The notes beneath the pieces were generated by a model, which saw only the letters and a list, made by a program, of their open reading frames with translations, did not search any database and was not told the DNA's origin. Made by a program: the position numbers and the translations under genes. Source: Thozetella sp. PMI_491 (taxonomy: Eukaryota; Ascomycota; Sordariomycetes; Chaetosphaeriales; Chaetosphaeriaceae). Taken from it: a DNA stretch of 64,000 bases. Positions 21,255-34,731 of the stretch are shown one piece after another; position 1 is the stretch's first letter, and each line of letters begins with the position of its first letter. Location: contig MU270086.1 in the NCBI GenBank assembly GCA_021432635.1, forward strand, positions 124,001-188,000. Direction: 5' to 3'.

Positions 21255-23287
21255 CTAAGCTCGTCTATCTCGAAGATGCTTACACAGCCGCCGCTCATCG
21301 CGGAGCACCCATCTCTCGGACCCTGGCGTCGATTTCGCCCAAAACACCCCATCGGGATCCCACCGCTGCTTGGTCCGGAGCAGGGTCCGATAGTTGGATC
21401 CCCAGAACGCCTCTTGCCAGTTCGGCTCGTTGACGTCACCTTCGTTCACGTACACGGCGCTGTTCGGGCTGACGGCCCGGAGCGCCTCACCCATATCCGT
21501 CACGTATTGCGCGGCAGCCCGCCGCCCGACCTGGCTGAGGCATGATCCAGCGTTGTACACCCATTGCGCTACGCCCGACGTGTCGCGCCACACGGGGTGC
21601 ACACTGCTGATGGAGGCGGTAGGGTCGGGCACCGCGCGTCCAGGATTGACGATGCGGCCGCCAAACGTGTGGCCAGCCTCGACGAGTGACCGGATCGCCG
21701 AGGCGATGGCTGCGCCTCCCGCAGTGACATCCGCGGTCTTGAAGAGACGGCCGCCGATCAAGGTGTGGGTCCCCACGTCATCGCTCAGAGCAAACAGTGA
21801 GGTGTAGAGGTCGTAAAAGCTTGGATATTGCGCGGGGGCGCTGGCTTCGTAGGTGACATCTAGGGACGTGAGCCTGGCGATGAAAGGTTGAAGGATCTAA
21901 GAGGTGGTGAGTATATAAAGCAGCCGAAATACCATTCTGAGCAAGCCTACCTCCTCGAACTCCGCCACAGTACGGTTAGGAGCCACAAATGGCTGCACGT
22001 TGAGTCCACCCGGCGTGATCGTGTACCACACGTACATCCCTGCTTCAGCAAGTACCGGGCCATAGCTGTGGAAGTCGGCGATGGCAGTCCAGTACGCCTC
22101 GGTGGCGTTTGTATCATTCCTTGATGGCCTCACGATGTTCAGAGTCATGCCTGTAGCGATGACACTCGGGTATGTCTTCACTGTCAGGGATGTGACAACG
22201 CCGTATGTGCCCATGCCCCCTCCCTTCAAGGCCCAGAACAAATCTGTGTTGTTGGCTGCATTCGCTGTGACGAGTTCGCCCGAGGCGGTCACGACGTCGA
22301 AAGATAACGCACTGTCCGAGGCTATCACCATTCTGTTAGGCTGCGGTCGCTGCGCCTGGTGTACCGCGATGCTCACCCATTCCATATATGCCACTGAGCG
22401 GGCTGTGACCGCCGCCTTGGATATAACCACCCGCAATACCCACGGTCTGCGAAGAAGCTTAGTGAGTAGGGTGGATTTGCCAATGGGGTTACAAAGGAGA
22501 ACGAACCGGATAGTCCCCTCCCACAACATCGACACCTAGTTTGTGGGCCGCTGGATATAGATCTCGAAACATGACGCCCGCTCCCACGATCGCCGTGCCC
22601 CCATCCCAGGTCCCAGGCCCTTTATGAGCAGCAGAAAATAGGACGCTGTCTAATCCATGGGTGTTAATAGCGAGAGCCCCATAGCCAGACGACCGACCCG
22701 AGTAGCAGTGGCCCGTGTTTCGGATCACGAAACGAATGTTCTGATCTTTGGCAAATCGAACAGCCTCCTGGATGTCCGAGACTTTCTGGGCCATGACAAC
22801 CATCTGCGGGTGCATACCAATGTTGCATGAGACGCTACACGTCAGCGTCGGGTCGCAGGTGTAGTTGGTCCAGTAGTCTGAGAAGGCCTCTGTTTGCTGC
22901 TCGACTCTGCCGATGAGGCGTGAGGATGGAGAGCACGAGACCGAGTCGCCAAAGCTTATGCACTTACATCCAATTCGAGTCCTTCCATCCCTTTTGCACG
23001 GTATCGCACTCAGCTATACTGTACTCTGCGTTCTGCTGTCCATTGAAGGTCGAGAAGCACGGAGCGCCGGCCGGACGGACTTGAAAGAGGCTGCCGTCGA
23101 CGCTGGCGTTGAGAGCCGCCCATTTCGCCGGCGACGGCCAGCAGTCGTCTTCAGGCAAGCACCGGCACGTGTCAGCAGCTCCGGCCGTCACCAACAAGCC
23201 GACACATGCCAGCACCGAGAGGATCCGGGGCGTGCACGGATCCCAGAACGCATTGGCGTAGCCCAACATTTTCAGCCAAGACACCAT
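21255..23287 (-). CDS. Secreted FAD-linked oxidase of the VAO/berberine-bridge-enzyme type
   Basis: Five exons, complement(join(21255..21896,21951..22321,22377..22446,22507..22906,22968..23287)), 600 aa. The N-terminus has a hydrophobic stretch ILSVLACVGLLVTAGAADT, then Cys-rich CRCLPEDDCWP, suggesting secretion. The FAD-binding half carries VIRNTGHCYSGRSSGYG, whose His is the usual covalent flavin anchor, then VDVVGGDYPTVGIAGGYIQ with GGGHSPLSGIYGM and LFWALKGGGMGTYGVV. The C-terminal BBE segment is present: NEGDVNEPNWQEAFWGSNY and RWDPDGVFWA. At the site where two-anchor family members have Cys (GG-x-C-x-TVG), this protein has Tyr. Such oxidases act on sugars, alkaloids or polyketides, often inside metabolite clusters. 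A TATA-like TATAAG lies on this strand about 165 bp upstream. Confidence 0.93.
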
Positions 23288-24606
23288 GGTCACGATGAGG
23301 CCCTATCCTGGGCCAAGGCCGCGCCCCGGTCACTGGAACAGAACTCGTTATGTACATCCCTACAAAGGGCCTTCGGAGTAAGAATTTTGCCGAGAAAGGA
23401 TTTGCCCGGAGCCCATCTTGTAGGCTACGCTCGAGGCTAATAATGGGGTTACTTATACTACCTGCGGTAGGGACTCCGGACAGCCTAGGAGATTGGAGAC
23501 TGCAGGCGGCGGTGCATCTGATTCTCGGCGAGCACAGACGATGCGGGGAAGTGACAGAAAGTCAGGGCCCAACTCCCGGGAACCACTCGGTATAGGCTCG
23601 TTAATTATAGGCGTCGGCGAGGTGCGACGGGTCCGGGATGGCGTTCGAATATAACCAAACCGCCAGGTTGGGATAGGTGGCTGAGCCATGGCCAAAATAG
23701 CCGGCAGACGCGTAGGGAAGGAATTAGCTTGTTTGTCTTGGCAGATGACCCCTATTTCGGCGGGCTGGCCATTTATTAGAGGCCCCTGTGACGCACTTCC
23801 TCGATCGGCACTGCGTGGCAGGAAATGGTGATGGAAGCTGCAGGCTGTTCCGAACATGTAGTGGAGACAGCATAGATACCTAGGCGCTCTGTTCTATGGA
23901 GGCTTTCAAATAGAAAACTGTTGGCTTTGGAACATGATAGATAAAATTCTTCCCCTGACTAAACATGCTTACAATATCTGCCTCGAATTCAATCAGTAGT
24001 TGTCATCTCCAAAGCGAGTTGGGTTATAGTGGATTCGGACCAGGTACGCCCTGGTCAAGCCTACATCCATACACAACGTCGAAGAGCCGAGAACAAGCGG
24101 GTAGAACTGCCCAATTAATAGGGAGCGCCACTAATAAGAGGGTAAACCTACTTTCCTAGTTCTCCTGCTCCTCGACAAGCTTGGTAGGGAGATAAGGATA
24201 CATTTCCGAGGTATACAAAATACAAAGCCCTGTAATCCCACAGATCGGGTGGCTTGAGAACAACCAGTTCGTGTTCTAACCAAAAAAAAAAAAAAATCAT
24301 TCACGACCAACACCTTTGCTTTCTGAGTGCTCCAACCACGATGCCTAAACCAAATAACTAATTGTCCTCACCACAAATATACCGTAGAACGAACGAAACC
24401 CTACAAGGTACTTTATAGCATATTCCCTGGACTCATTACTCGTCATCCCATCGTCTCGCCTTTTGTTTTACGAATCCCCGACTATGACGACGTCGGCGCG
24501 TTTAGAGGCTTCCGCCCGTAAAGAAAGATGCTTTGCATATATTAGCCTTCAGGGGAGGCAGCATCGAGGTAGATTGATGCACGCTGAGCCTGCAGAGGAG
24601 CATCAC
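23288..24606. other. AT-richer intergenic region
   Basis: 1.3 kb between the flavin oxidase promoter and the LaeA-like gene 3' end. It is TA-rich from about 23850 to 24480 and contains an oligo-A run near 24280-24296. Only short ORFs are present. It could include mutated repeat remnants, but no element was recognised. Confidence 0.5.
23452..23457 (-). promoter_or_regulatory. TATA-like element upstream of the flavin oxidase
   Basis: Minus-strand TATAAG about 165-170 bp before the ATG at 23287. Short motif, position only. Confidence 0.3.
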
Positions 24607-26188
24607 TCACATGGGCAGATAGGCGTGGATGGAAGTGTCGTAAATGTCTCTCTGCACCTCGTTCGCGAACTTTTTGATTCGCTCGGCATCCCAACCCAGG
24701 AAGCCAAAGAGCTTCAAGCTGATGCCCTCAATGTTGCTGCCAAAGTCCCCCTGCGCATACAGGGCGATGGTCTTATAGTACTGGCCCTTGGCCCAAGGGC
24801 TCATGGGCCAGAAGAAGTTGCGTACGACGATGTCCTCGAACCCGGTCTCTTCCATCCACCGCTTGTAGAACGGCACGTTGGTCCATCGACGGCCGGCTCG
24901 CGCGGCGGCTTCTACAAGGAGATCGTTCCACTGATAGAGCGCACTATTAACGGGAGGCTCGCCTAGGTACTCCATAGGGAAGACGGCGTCTTGAAGCTCG
25001 AGATAGCCCCCCGGAACGAGATTTTCGTATGCCTGTCTGATCACGTGCGAAGGGTCCTTGAAACAGCTCACTAGGGCGCGACCGTGGATGAAGTCGAACT
25101 TTTGGCTGAAGCTCCACTCGTCCTCGGCGTCGTCGATCTCGAACCTGCAGTTGGCCGGAAGGCTGGTCGCACTCTGGGATTAGCGATGCGGCCATGACGA
25201 CAAGCAAGGGGTGCGTCGGCTACGTTACAATTCCGGTTGTATAGGACTTAAGTCCGTTCCCACTATGTGAGCATTGGGGAATTGCTGGGCTACATGATGC
25301 GGTATTGATTAGCGAGCCAAGCCAACATCGAAGCTAGCGGGGGTAATGGAGCTGCCTACCCAGCTCGATCGCCCAGATCCCGGTCCCTAGTTGCTGTTAG
25401 ACTGAGCTCTGGCTGAGGCGCACGCTGAACGAGAGCCCACCTGTTGCAATGTCGAGAATATGTTTGGGGTTGTCTAGAGGGGCTAGAAAAAGCTTCCCCT
25501 GAGTCGTAAGAACACAAAGGGCATGCTGGAGGTCTGCAGCGGTTGATTAATTTATCTGCCGAGCGCTTTCTAGACTTAGGATTCTTTTGGATTTTGCTGA
25601 CCTAATCTATCACGTTCTTGCTGCACTGCTGTCAATATCATACAGGGAAAGCTTCATCTCGGCCGAATCATAGAACTCACTTGATCGTTTGGGAGAAAGT
25701 ATTCTGAACACGTCGTCAGCACGGTATGCCTGGCTCCGGATAGGTGGGGTTGGGATTGGTCCATGGCCAGACTTACTGCCTTCTTTATATCGATGGTACG
25801 TGCGGCCGTTCTCTTCCACAAAGTGGTATATGCTCGACGAGACGGACATGGTCGAGGAGCTGCGGGACGCAGGTTAGAGACATCCAGCTGCTCTCCGCAG
25901 CACCAGCCGTCCTGGATGCATGCTTACCGGACACTGTCGGAGTCGAGCATGGAACCATCCTAGCCCCAGGTCTCGCGCGTCAATCCAGCCGCTCGTCGTG
26001 CGTAATCGACCCCTATCCCGGAGAACAAAGCTCACCTCGGAGCTCCCTTCATCTACCGACGGCAACGAAGGGGCGCTTCTGCCGCCATCCCATGAGACCA
26101 GAGACAGGCGCTCGGCGATTGGCACATGGGTGGCAGACTCTTCTATCTCGCCAGCCTCAGCCTGCTGGTCGGTGGCGTCGGGAACCAT
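24607..26188 (-). CDS. LaeA-like SAM-dependent methyltransferase (TAM-domain family)
   Basis: Nine exons, complement(join(24607..25171,25229..25289,25360..25386,25441..25533,25602..25620,25681..25703,25777..25859,25928..25959,26036..26188)), 351 aa. All eight introns are 54-76 bp and all phases close. The protein starts with an acidic region, then SSSIYHFVEENGRTYHRYKEG, the family hallmark, split from KYFLPND and RDRLDLQHALCVLTTQGK by microexons. SAM motif I reads ILDIATGTGIWAIELA, followed by VGTDLSPIQPEF, FEIDDAEDEWSF, KFDFIHGRALV and the late motif LVPGGYLELQDA. Relatives include the global regulator LaeA and many cluster-linked methyltransferases of unknown substrate. Several exons are 19-32 nt, so automated prediction may break this gene. 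Confidence 0.92.
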
Positions 26189-28056
26189 TTCGCCATGCAC
26201 TCGGCCTTATACTGTACAATGCGACGCGCGAGGATCGCAAACGAGAAAAAGATCACCAAGAGAGCATCGACGTGAGGGTTCGGCACGGCACAGCTCGGTC
26301 GGCCCGGGTGCTCGATGGAGTGTAGACAGGAGAGGGGGACTGGGAGAAAGCACTATTCTCTTTTCTGATCACCGGTGGTTGACATCTTCGGACCCCCTCC
26401 AGCCTTCACGGGCCCCCTGTCTCACACCCCTCGGTTATCGCAGAAATTTGTCCAGCTATAAGGAGAAGCTGTATTTTCACCTTGCCTGTTTCATAAATCG
26501 AAAGCGACTAAACCTGATATGGATAAAAATTTGCTGAGTCTCTCAAAGCACACGCAGCTCGCAACGACCGCAGAATACACTCAATACTAGCTATGGACTT
26601 GGTGCTGGAGACGGGAACTAGGTAAGAGCTTCTAGATATGAAAGGTATCATAGATTGATCTTTAGATTAGTTCTAATAGCTGCTAGCCCTTTCACAAAGC
26701 GTCTCGACACATACTGGTATACTAGAGGGTTCTCGTCACTTTTTAAATGTTAAGGCTTTGATAAATAATGCCGGAATTTTGCCTCTTTTTGACTATTTTT
26801 CTAACAATTATCTATCGCTGCTGTATCCCACATGGCGTGTCTAGCCGGAATAGGTCTAACTCCTTTGCCAATCAAAGACGCAGCTTGTCGAAATACAAGC
26901 CGTCGCAGTGCAAAAGTTCTATGCCGCATCTGGACCCAATCAGCACCAACGCCTAGCATCCTTAATTGCTCGGTCCCAATCAATAGCTTCCCGAGCCAAT
27001 GCTTTTGACCAAGACTTGCAGGCGCGCCTTGGATTGGCCGCGTGGCGAGTCCAAAATGCCTGGCTGATCGGCCGGGCCGGGGTGGAGAGTGTGCCAATGT
27101 GCAGAGCGTTGTGATACATTCGCATGTTGGCTCGGGCGGGCCGGCGGGCCCTGGCAGTAGGTTCCTCTAGGGGGGTAAGAACCTAGTTTGCAGGCGGGCT
27201 CAGCTTTGTATTGCCCACAGCGCCAATAGACTGCAGATCGCTCCGGTTATTCCTGCCCGGGGTCGTAGGAACGCGTTTCTCATCGCCGCAGGACCCTTGA
27301 ATCCTGCTTTCAAAAGAGCTTACGGTCCTTAGAAGATGAGATAGGGTTTCTGCGGCCAGAGCTGCTAGCTTAAGTGAGCGCTGCTGCATCAGTGACCTCA
27401 AGCTCTTGGTTGTACAATTCACCCCCCGTATGGTTGTTGACTTGGTACAATGCAGAGGGCGGCCAGGCATGAGGGCTTGATCGCCAGTAACCAGCCCTAC
27501 AGGCTTGTTCGTGGCCCATTTGGCTCCCTGTTAGCCCTGTAAACTCCTCTGTATCTAGGTCGAATACTTTTTCTCATGAAGGCGGTGGGCTTTTAATCCC
27601 CACACCAACAAACAAATATGAGTTGTATTGTATAGTCAATTACCGTGCTGCGGTACTAAATAGAGCGCTAGACGTAGATCACGTACTAGGTCTGATCCTT
27701 ATAAGGACTAGTGTATGGCATCCTGTCGCGACTCTCCTCTGCGATTTCCCGCTATGTCCACCAAGCATTCGTGATTCAAGCAAGGGAACAAACATCGGGA
27801 TTGTTGAACTCCGCTCCCGCACACACTATCCCCTGTAAGACCCAGGGTAGATGAAAAAAAAACCCCCAAAACCCAAGTACAGCCAGCCGAAGGGCCTAGC
27901 CATTTTGTTCTCAGATTATCTATCCCACCCGTCGCCCATCCCATTTATGTTTAGCCCAGAAGGACGGTCATGAGTGTCGACCAATGCACCCCCATGCCAT
28001 ATTTACAGACGCCATTTTACCCTAACGCCAACCATTTGTGCGTGACAGTAGAATGC
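26189..28056. other. AT-rich gene-poor region
   Basis: About 1.9 kb with the LaeA-like promoter on the left and the 3' flank of ELP3 on the right. It is strongly TA-rich near 26580-26850. A 10-bp palindrome CCTTATAAGG lies near 27700. No coding region could be supported; composition is compatible with an old repeat altered by RIP-like C-to-T change, which is inference only. Confidence 0.5.
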
Positions 28057-29838
28057 TTATTCCTCCGGTCCGGGCCTCCCGTCCAGCCACTTGCTCATAT
28101 ACGGGCCATCCAGCCAATACCCCAGCTTCTTGTAGTAGCTTCGCACGCCCACGCCTGAGATGACGCTAATCTTGACGCTCCCATGCTCGTCCCGCGCGAT
28201 CCGCTCGGCCTCCTCCATCAGGAGTGTCCCGAAGCCTTGGTGCTGGAACTTGCGCGGGTCCCGCGCGTGCACCGGTACCGCCATGCCGTACACGTGGAGC
28301 TCACGTACCAAGCTCGTCTGCTGCCCAGTGAACTCCTCCCGGTACGTGTACTTCTCGGAGCACTTGCGGAGCCGGAGCAGGGCTACGAGGATGTCCTGCT
28401 TGGGGTCTTCATAAGCCAGGAAGGTCTCCCAACCCCCGTTCGCTGTGTAATCCCGGCGCACCAGCTCGATCTGGCTCGGCCGGATCTTGTTCTTGACCTC
28501 GTTGATGCCGACTTCACGGGTCCGCACGTCCCTGCACGTCGTGCCGAAGTCCTTCATCCGCGCCAAGGCGAGTTCTCGAAGATTGCCGTTCTCGACGCCA
28601 GATGTCACCAGCGGCATCGGAATATCCCGCTGGACTCGGTAAATGCGGGTCCATGGTGGGATGAGCGCCAATATCCTCGCTACTAGGTCGATAAGCCCAT
28701 TAGGTGTGTAGTTTTGATAGCGACCCGTCCTCCACAGCTCGTACAATCCGGTGCCTCGGATGACGAGCGTAGGATAGATCTTCAGACCGTCGGTTCGGAA
28801 GTCAGGGTTCTCAAAGTATTCTCGGAACTGATCTAGATCGCGCTCCATGCCCACGTTGGGCAGATCTGGCATCATGTGGCTCACGACCTTGAAACCTGCA
28901 TCCTTGGCGAGGCAGAAGGTCTCCGCTACGGCTGCCACCGTGTGCCCTCGGTTCGAGTCCCGCGCGACGTCTTCGTAGAGCGACTGCACGCCGATCTCCA
29001 GTCGCGTGCACCCATACCGCAGCATGCTGGAAAGATGGGGCTGCAGGCAATAGTCTGGCCGCGTCTCGATCGTGATACCCACGCACTTGATGTTGCTCTG
29101 CTCCCCGGCCCGCACCGCCTCGTCCACGTCATATGTGCTGTAGCCGCTGAGCGCGTTGTGAAGCTGTGATATGAACTCGTCGCGGTACGACTCGGGCAGG
29201 GACATGAAAGTACCGCCCATGATAATGTATTCCACCTTGTCCACTGAGTGGCCGAGCGACTTGAGCTGGTCTACTCGGCCCCGTGCCTGCTCGAAAGGAT
29301 CATAACGAGCCCGGATCGCCCGCATGGATGTTGGCTCATAGCCAGTGTAGGACTGTGTGCTGTATTCGAAGTCGGAGTCCGGGCCGCCGGGGCAGTAGAC
29401 ACAGATGTTGCCCGTGTAGGCGATATGGGGGCATCGATGCGGCTTGCACATGACGGCTACGACAGCGATGCCGGAGGAGGTTCCTGTCCCGTCCTTGTTA
29501 GTACGTGGTGGATTATTTACGAGGGCTCGTCTTGGGGACTCACGAATTGGCTTGGTGATGAGCTTGGGAAGGATGTACTTCTTGTAATGTTCTGGTACGG
29601 CAGCGATGATGGCCGTCAGAGGAGGCATGCAGCTGACCTTGTGCTTCTTCGCAAGCTTGGAACGGAGAACATTGAGGTTAAGGTCTTTCTTGGGCCGGCT
29701 AGGGTCCTTGACGCTAGTTTCATGTTCCTCGATGAGCGCACTCGCGATGTCCGCGCAGCACCGTAGGAAACGCTCGTTCTCGGGAGGCAAGTTGGCATCT
29801 TTCTTGCGCGTCGTGGTAGTTATTGTGGCGGTCGCCAT
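28057..29838 (-). CDS. ELP3: Elongator complex protein 3, catalytic subunit
   Basis: Two exons, complement(join(28057..29483,29544..29838)), 573 aa, with one 60-bp intron that joins TKPI to [13 protein letters not shown]. Elp3 is the catalytic subunit of Elongator and modifies wobble uridines of tRNA (cm5U pathway); it was earlier described as a histone acetyltransferase. The radical-SAM cluster is C116-x9-C126-x2-C129 in [19 protein letters not shown]. The GNAT-type acetyltransferase domain lies at the C-terminus ([33 protein letters not shown], and [18 protein letters not shown] near the end). Length and order match fungal orthologues. It shares a 467-bp divergent promoter region with the succinate-CoA ligase gene. 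Confidence 0.98.
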   Translation of the reverse strand: MATATITTTTRKKDANLPPENERFLRCCADIASALIEEHETSVKDPSRPKKDLNLNVLRSKLAKKHKVSCMPPLTAIIAAVPEHYKKYILPKLITKPIRESPRRALVNNPPRTNKDGTGTSSGIAVVAVMCKPHRCPHIAYTGNICVYCPGGPDSDFEYSTQSYTGYEPTSMRAIRARYDPFEQARGRVDQLKSLGHSVDKVEYIIMGGTFMSLPESYRDEFISQLHNALSGYSTYDVDEAVRAGEQSNIKCVGITIETRPDYCLQPHLSSMLRYGCTRLEIGVQSLYEDVARDSNRGHTVAAVAETFCLAKDAGFKVVSHMMPDLPNVGMERDLDQFREYFENPDFRTDGLKIYPTLVIRGTGLYELWRTGRYQNYTPNGLIDLVARILALIPPWTRIYRVQRDIPMPLVTSGVENGNLRELALARMKDFGTTCRDVRTREVGINEVKNKIRPSQIELVRRDYTANGGWETFLAYEDPKQDILVALLRLRKCSEKYTYREEFTGQQTSLVRELHVYGMAVPVHARDPRKFQHQGFGTLLMEEAERIARDEHGSVKISVISGVGVRSYYKKLGYWLDGPYMSKWLDGRPGPEE

Positions 29839-30305
29839 GGTTGGAGCGTCGACTAAAGGCAGCCGAAGGACCCCCTCAATCTTGGTCGTATATTGGTTCC
29901 TGGATCCCTCCGTCGCAACGAGTCGATACCGCCAACTACTTGGCTTCGAAGACCCAAAAGCTTTATCCAGTCATGGTGGGGGTTGACCTTTTTGATCAAT
30001 AGGCTGGCCCCGGGGTGTGAACCTCGGCCGGAAGATCGCCGGCAAAAAGAGGACGTTTTTTCAATCGGAAAAGACCGGCCTTTATTGGCTCTACCCTGGT
30101 TAGGCGTAGCCGGGATTTCCCCGACGCTTTGGACTTTCGCGACTTTTTTGACCGAGTAGCACCTGCTTGGAGACAGATGACGAAAGGAGCGAAGCTGTCC
30201 TGAACAAACCGCATCTCGAAAAGACCACCCAGGTTTTCCGCAAGCATCACCGACTTGCGTCTCCCATCTCCCCTCATCCCCCTTCACTCCTTTCACATAC
30301 ACACA
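29839..30305. other. Bidirectional promoter region, ELP3 and succinate-CoA ligase alpha
   Basis: 467 bp separate the two divergent start codons. No clear TATA element. The segment before the ligase ATG is pyrimidine-rich (about 30255-30300). Confidence 0.6.
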
Positions 30306-31610
<1,305 letters not shown>

Positions 31611-32422
31611 GTTGGCGATGGGGCTGGGGGGAAGGAGAAGCGAGGGAGTTGCGTCTGTAAATTTCCTTGCATTTCCTTGCTCAGCATGTGTATGAAGGAG
31701 TCAGTAGTGCAGCGAGCCTGAGTGAGAGGGGTCATCTCGCCCTGACGTGTTTGTTACCATACGTAAACCTGATAGACTGGAGGCACGGGCGGTTCTGGCA
31801 AATAGTCATACATCATTACCCTTGTAATTCGTGTAAATACCAGGGTCTTCTTTGCAATATTTCATATGTGAGTACACCCATTTGCGCGACATGCCAGCTT
31901 TCAACATGGTACTAGTTGCATGACACCTGCCAGTCCACTCTTGTCGTGCTTGCGTCGCCTCTGGCGGATATATCCTGCCTCACATTCTGGTCCGACTAAA
32001 CAAGGTTCCACCGAGACGATCATAGTCTCAACCGTAGGCTGTACAATGACATTCTCGGAGACCCCAGACAACATGGCACAAACACTCAAGGCGCGTACCA
32101 CGGCCCTGTACGGAGGGTAAGGCCCGGCGCGAGGATGAAAGGAGCTGCAACGATTTTGAGATTTGATGTGACCGCTTGACAATCCATGATGATGCTACCG
32201 TCTGCCCCGGCCGAATCCCATTCCTGATCTATCGTCCCGAGAAACCCCGAAACTCCGGTTCTGATGCTATCGAGCCTCGACCGCCTCGGTTCCTCGCCGG
32301 GCGGTCGAAGCAACACTCCCTGCCATTTTCCATGGCCCGTTGCTCCCCAGGCATACGGAGTCCCAGCTCGCGAGCTCCGAGCTGCCGGAGCATCCAGCCT
32401 TCGGCTAGTAGTCGTCCGAATC
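31611..32422. other. Spacer between convergent genes
   Basis: 812 bp between the stop codons of the ligase and the E2 gene. No further gene seen. Confidence 0.6.
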
Positions 32423-33284
32423 CTAAGGTTCGCCCAGTAGCCGCGCCGTGATGTCGCCCATATACGCCTCCTCCAGCTCGTAGTCCTCCCCTCCGTTGCG
32501 GTCGATGCCGACGAAGTTGAACGCATCCACCACGGCGTCCACGTCGAAACCCATGTGCACGAAGCGGTCGATAAGCTCCTTGTTGTACCCTTGGTACCTA
32601 TCGAAGTGTCAGCCACTCCGCCCCCCTCAGAGCGAGTTAGTGCGCGCAGTGAGACGTACCGGCTTGGATCGTCCTTCTTGCTTGCTTGTTCCGCCAGTGA
32701 GACCTTCTCCGCATCCACCGACGGCATCTCCCGGCGCGGGGCGCCGGCGTACTTGACGGCCCAGTCGTGTGCCTTCTGGGCGAACGCCACGGGCTGCTCC
32801 ATCATCATCTTCGCTACCTCCGCGTCCTGCGGGTCTTTCGGGTTGGGTGACTCGAGCAGCATGCGGAGGGAGATGAGGGCCATCTTGATCGTCCCGACCG
32901 GCGACCAGCCGCTGCCGAGGGTGTCGAGGCAGATTGCTCCCTAGAGGTCGGCACATTAGCATGGGGGGTTATGGCATCCCCGCGCCGGAGGGCGGCCGGG
33001 CGGGGAGTGAGTGGGGGCCGTACCGTGACGCTGCTGACATTGGGGTGCCAGATCTTGGTATCAAACTTCATAGACGGGGATTTGAAGGGGTAGGTGTCGG
33101 GGATCTTGATGTCGACTTGGAATGTGCCGCCGGCGTAGGGGCTGTCAGGAGGGCCAGGGAAAGTGCCTTTCAGGTGTGTGAGGTTCGCAGGGTCGACGGG
33201 TTCGGCGATGACGCCCGAGTTGTCCTTGTCATTCTTAATGTCGAGAAGTTCCTTGGCGATCCGACGCTCTCGAGTTGAGGCCAT
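32423..33284 (-). CDS. Ubiquitin-conjugating enzyme E2, Ubc1/E2-25K type with C-terminal UBA
   Basis: Three exons, complement(join(32423..32597,32660..32940,33024..33284)), 238 aa. The UBC fold starts MASTRERRIAKELLDI, with FPGPPDSPYAGGTF and IWHPNVSS; the junction of exons 1 and 2 precedes GAICLDTL, which holds the active-site Cys (C91). A linker (about residues 155-185) leads to a UBA domain, YNKELIDRFVHMGFDVDAVV, ending in ARLLGEP. A class-II E2 with a UBA tail is the yeast Ubc1/human UBE2K architecture, which builds Lys48-linked chains on pre-ubiquitinated substrates. It is divergent from RPT2, another ubiquitin-proteasome gene, across 1.4 kb. Confidence 0.96.
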
Positions 33285-34731
33285 CCTGGAGGCTGTGTGA
33301 AGAGAGGAGACTAGCGGTCGGAGAGGTGCAGACCGGTGCGAGCTGCAAGCTGCAGACGACCCGAGGGGAGCGGAGGTAAGTGTAGGGATTGGAATGAGGG
33401 GCTAAGGCGGGCGGCCGAGAGGGGCAAGCGCTCTTTGAGGCTGCCGGCGTGGGGCGTGGCGTGGTTTGGAACCGAAGTGTGGGCTGAGGGATCTCGCAAG
33501 GTGCTGAACGGGGGTAAAGTCGCCCTGCGAAGAGAGCTTTGTGGAAGAACTAACAGGAGGAGGGGGTGGGAGAAATGGGAAGTCGCTGGAAGTGGGGGGG
33601 ACGTCAAGGTGTGTTGCCTCTGACGAAGTAGCTTAAATAAGGCTCTCCAGTGAGGTATCTGAGTTGCCGCAGCCGAGGAATAATGCAGGCCGCTTCACTA
33701 ATGCCCTCCAAAGCCAGGTACTGGGGCCGGCACCGGCCATTCAATCACGCCGAAGGACCACAAGGCACAATGCGAGCGCCTGAGAATTCCCAAACGCTTA
33801 CGGCTCTCCTGACTGCTAGAGCAGAGGGCGGAAATAAGGAAAAGAGTGGCGAACGGGTAGCCAGATCGGCTGTCTCCGCCCAGCGGATGCTTTACTTGGC
33901 TGGCTGGTGGGACAGACACAAGCTGATGCTCGACCCGACCGTGAGCGCCTTACGGGGCAGACTTGGGTTTCCTTTGAGAGAAACCACGCAGCCTTCGTGC
34001 TCAAAACTTGAAGTCCTGGTACCTAGTTTTCAGAAACCTTCTTCCCTGGGCCTGGGTTCTCCCATATAGCTACTCTGTCTTCAAACGTATCTCCGAACGC
34101 CGTATCCAGCTATCTTGCGGAAGTCTTAGGACCATGGACTTCACAATTCTACGCACGGACAACCCTGCATCAAGTGAAGGAAGGAGAAAGCGAGGAACTG
34201 CAGAGAGAATAGGAGAGAAAGTAAAACCGGCCAGCCATACCGCCGAATTTTGGTCGGGCCTGACGCTTGCGGTGGCCTTGGGCCGGGGTGCCTAAAGCAA
34301 AAGATGCCCTCGGCAGCGGTCTCAGTTCTGTATGGTACCTAGTGAATCTTGTCCGATTATAGCTGGAAAGCAAGGCGAGCAGAGAGCCTGAGCCTCATTG
34401 GCCAGCTACTTAGAAGCAGGCACGAAGGGCAGGGGCCAAAGCTGAAAAGCGCACGTGACAACCATGGAAGCTCAGGGAAGGTGGCCCGAGCGCAGGCCAG
34501 GTCGTTGGCAAGTCCGGAGCTGTCGCGTTCCCTGGCGCCTGATTATGAAGACCGAAGCCGAAGCTCCAAACTTCTCTTGCCATCTTGAGAACCACACCCG
34601 ACTATCTTCCATCGCCGCCCGTGACCGCCGGCGTCCTTCCTGGAACCCAGAACAGCCCTGTATTCAGTCTCTATCCCGAAACCACCACGAACGCCGAATT
34701 GAAGGAGATCGTCCGGCGTTGATCCGTCAAA
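33285..34731. other. Divergent promoter region between Ubc1-type E2 and RPT2
   Basis: 1.45 kb without a supported gene. I looked for the yeast Rpn4 box (GGTGGCAAA) on both strands and did not see an exact match. Confidence 0.5.

Noticed and set aside
21912..21919. TATATAAAG-like sequence
   Set aside because: It lies inside the last intron of the flavin oxidase and on the wrong strand for any gene start, so it is unlikely to be a promoter element.
27640..27720. Palindrome and repeat-like sequence considered as an LTR end
   Set aside because: No second copy, target-site duplication, primer-binding site or reverse transcriptase was found in the window.
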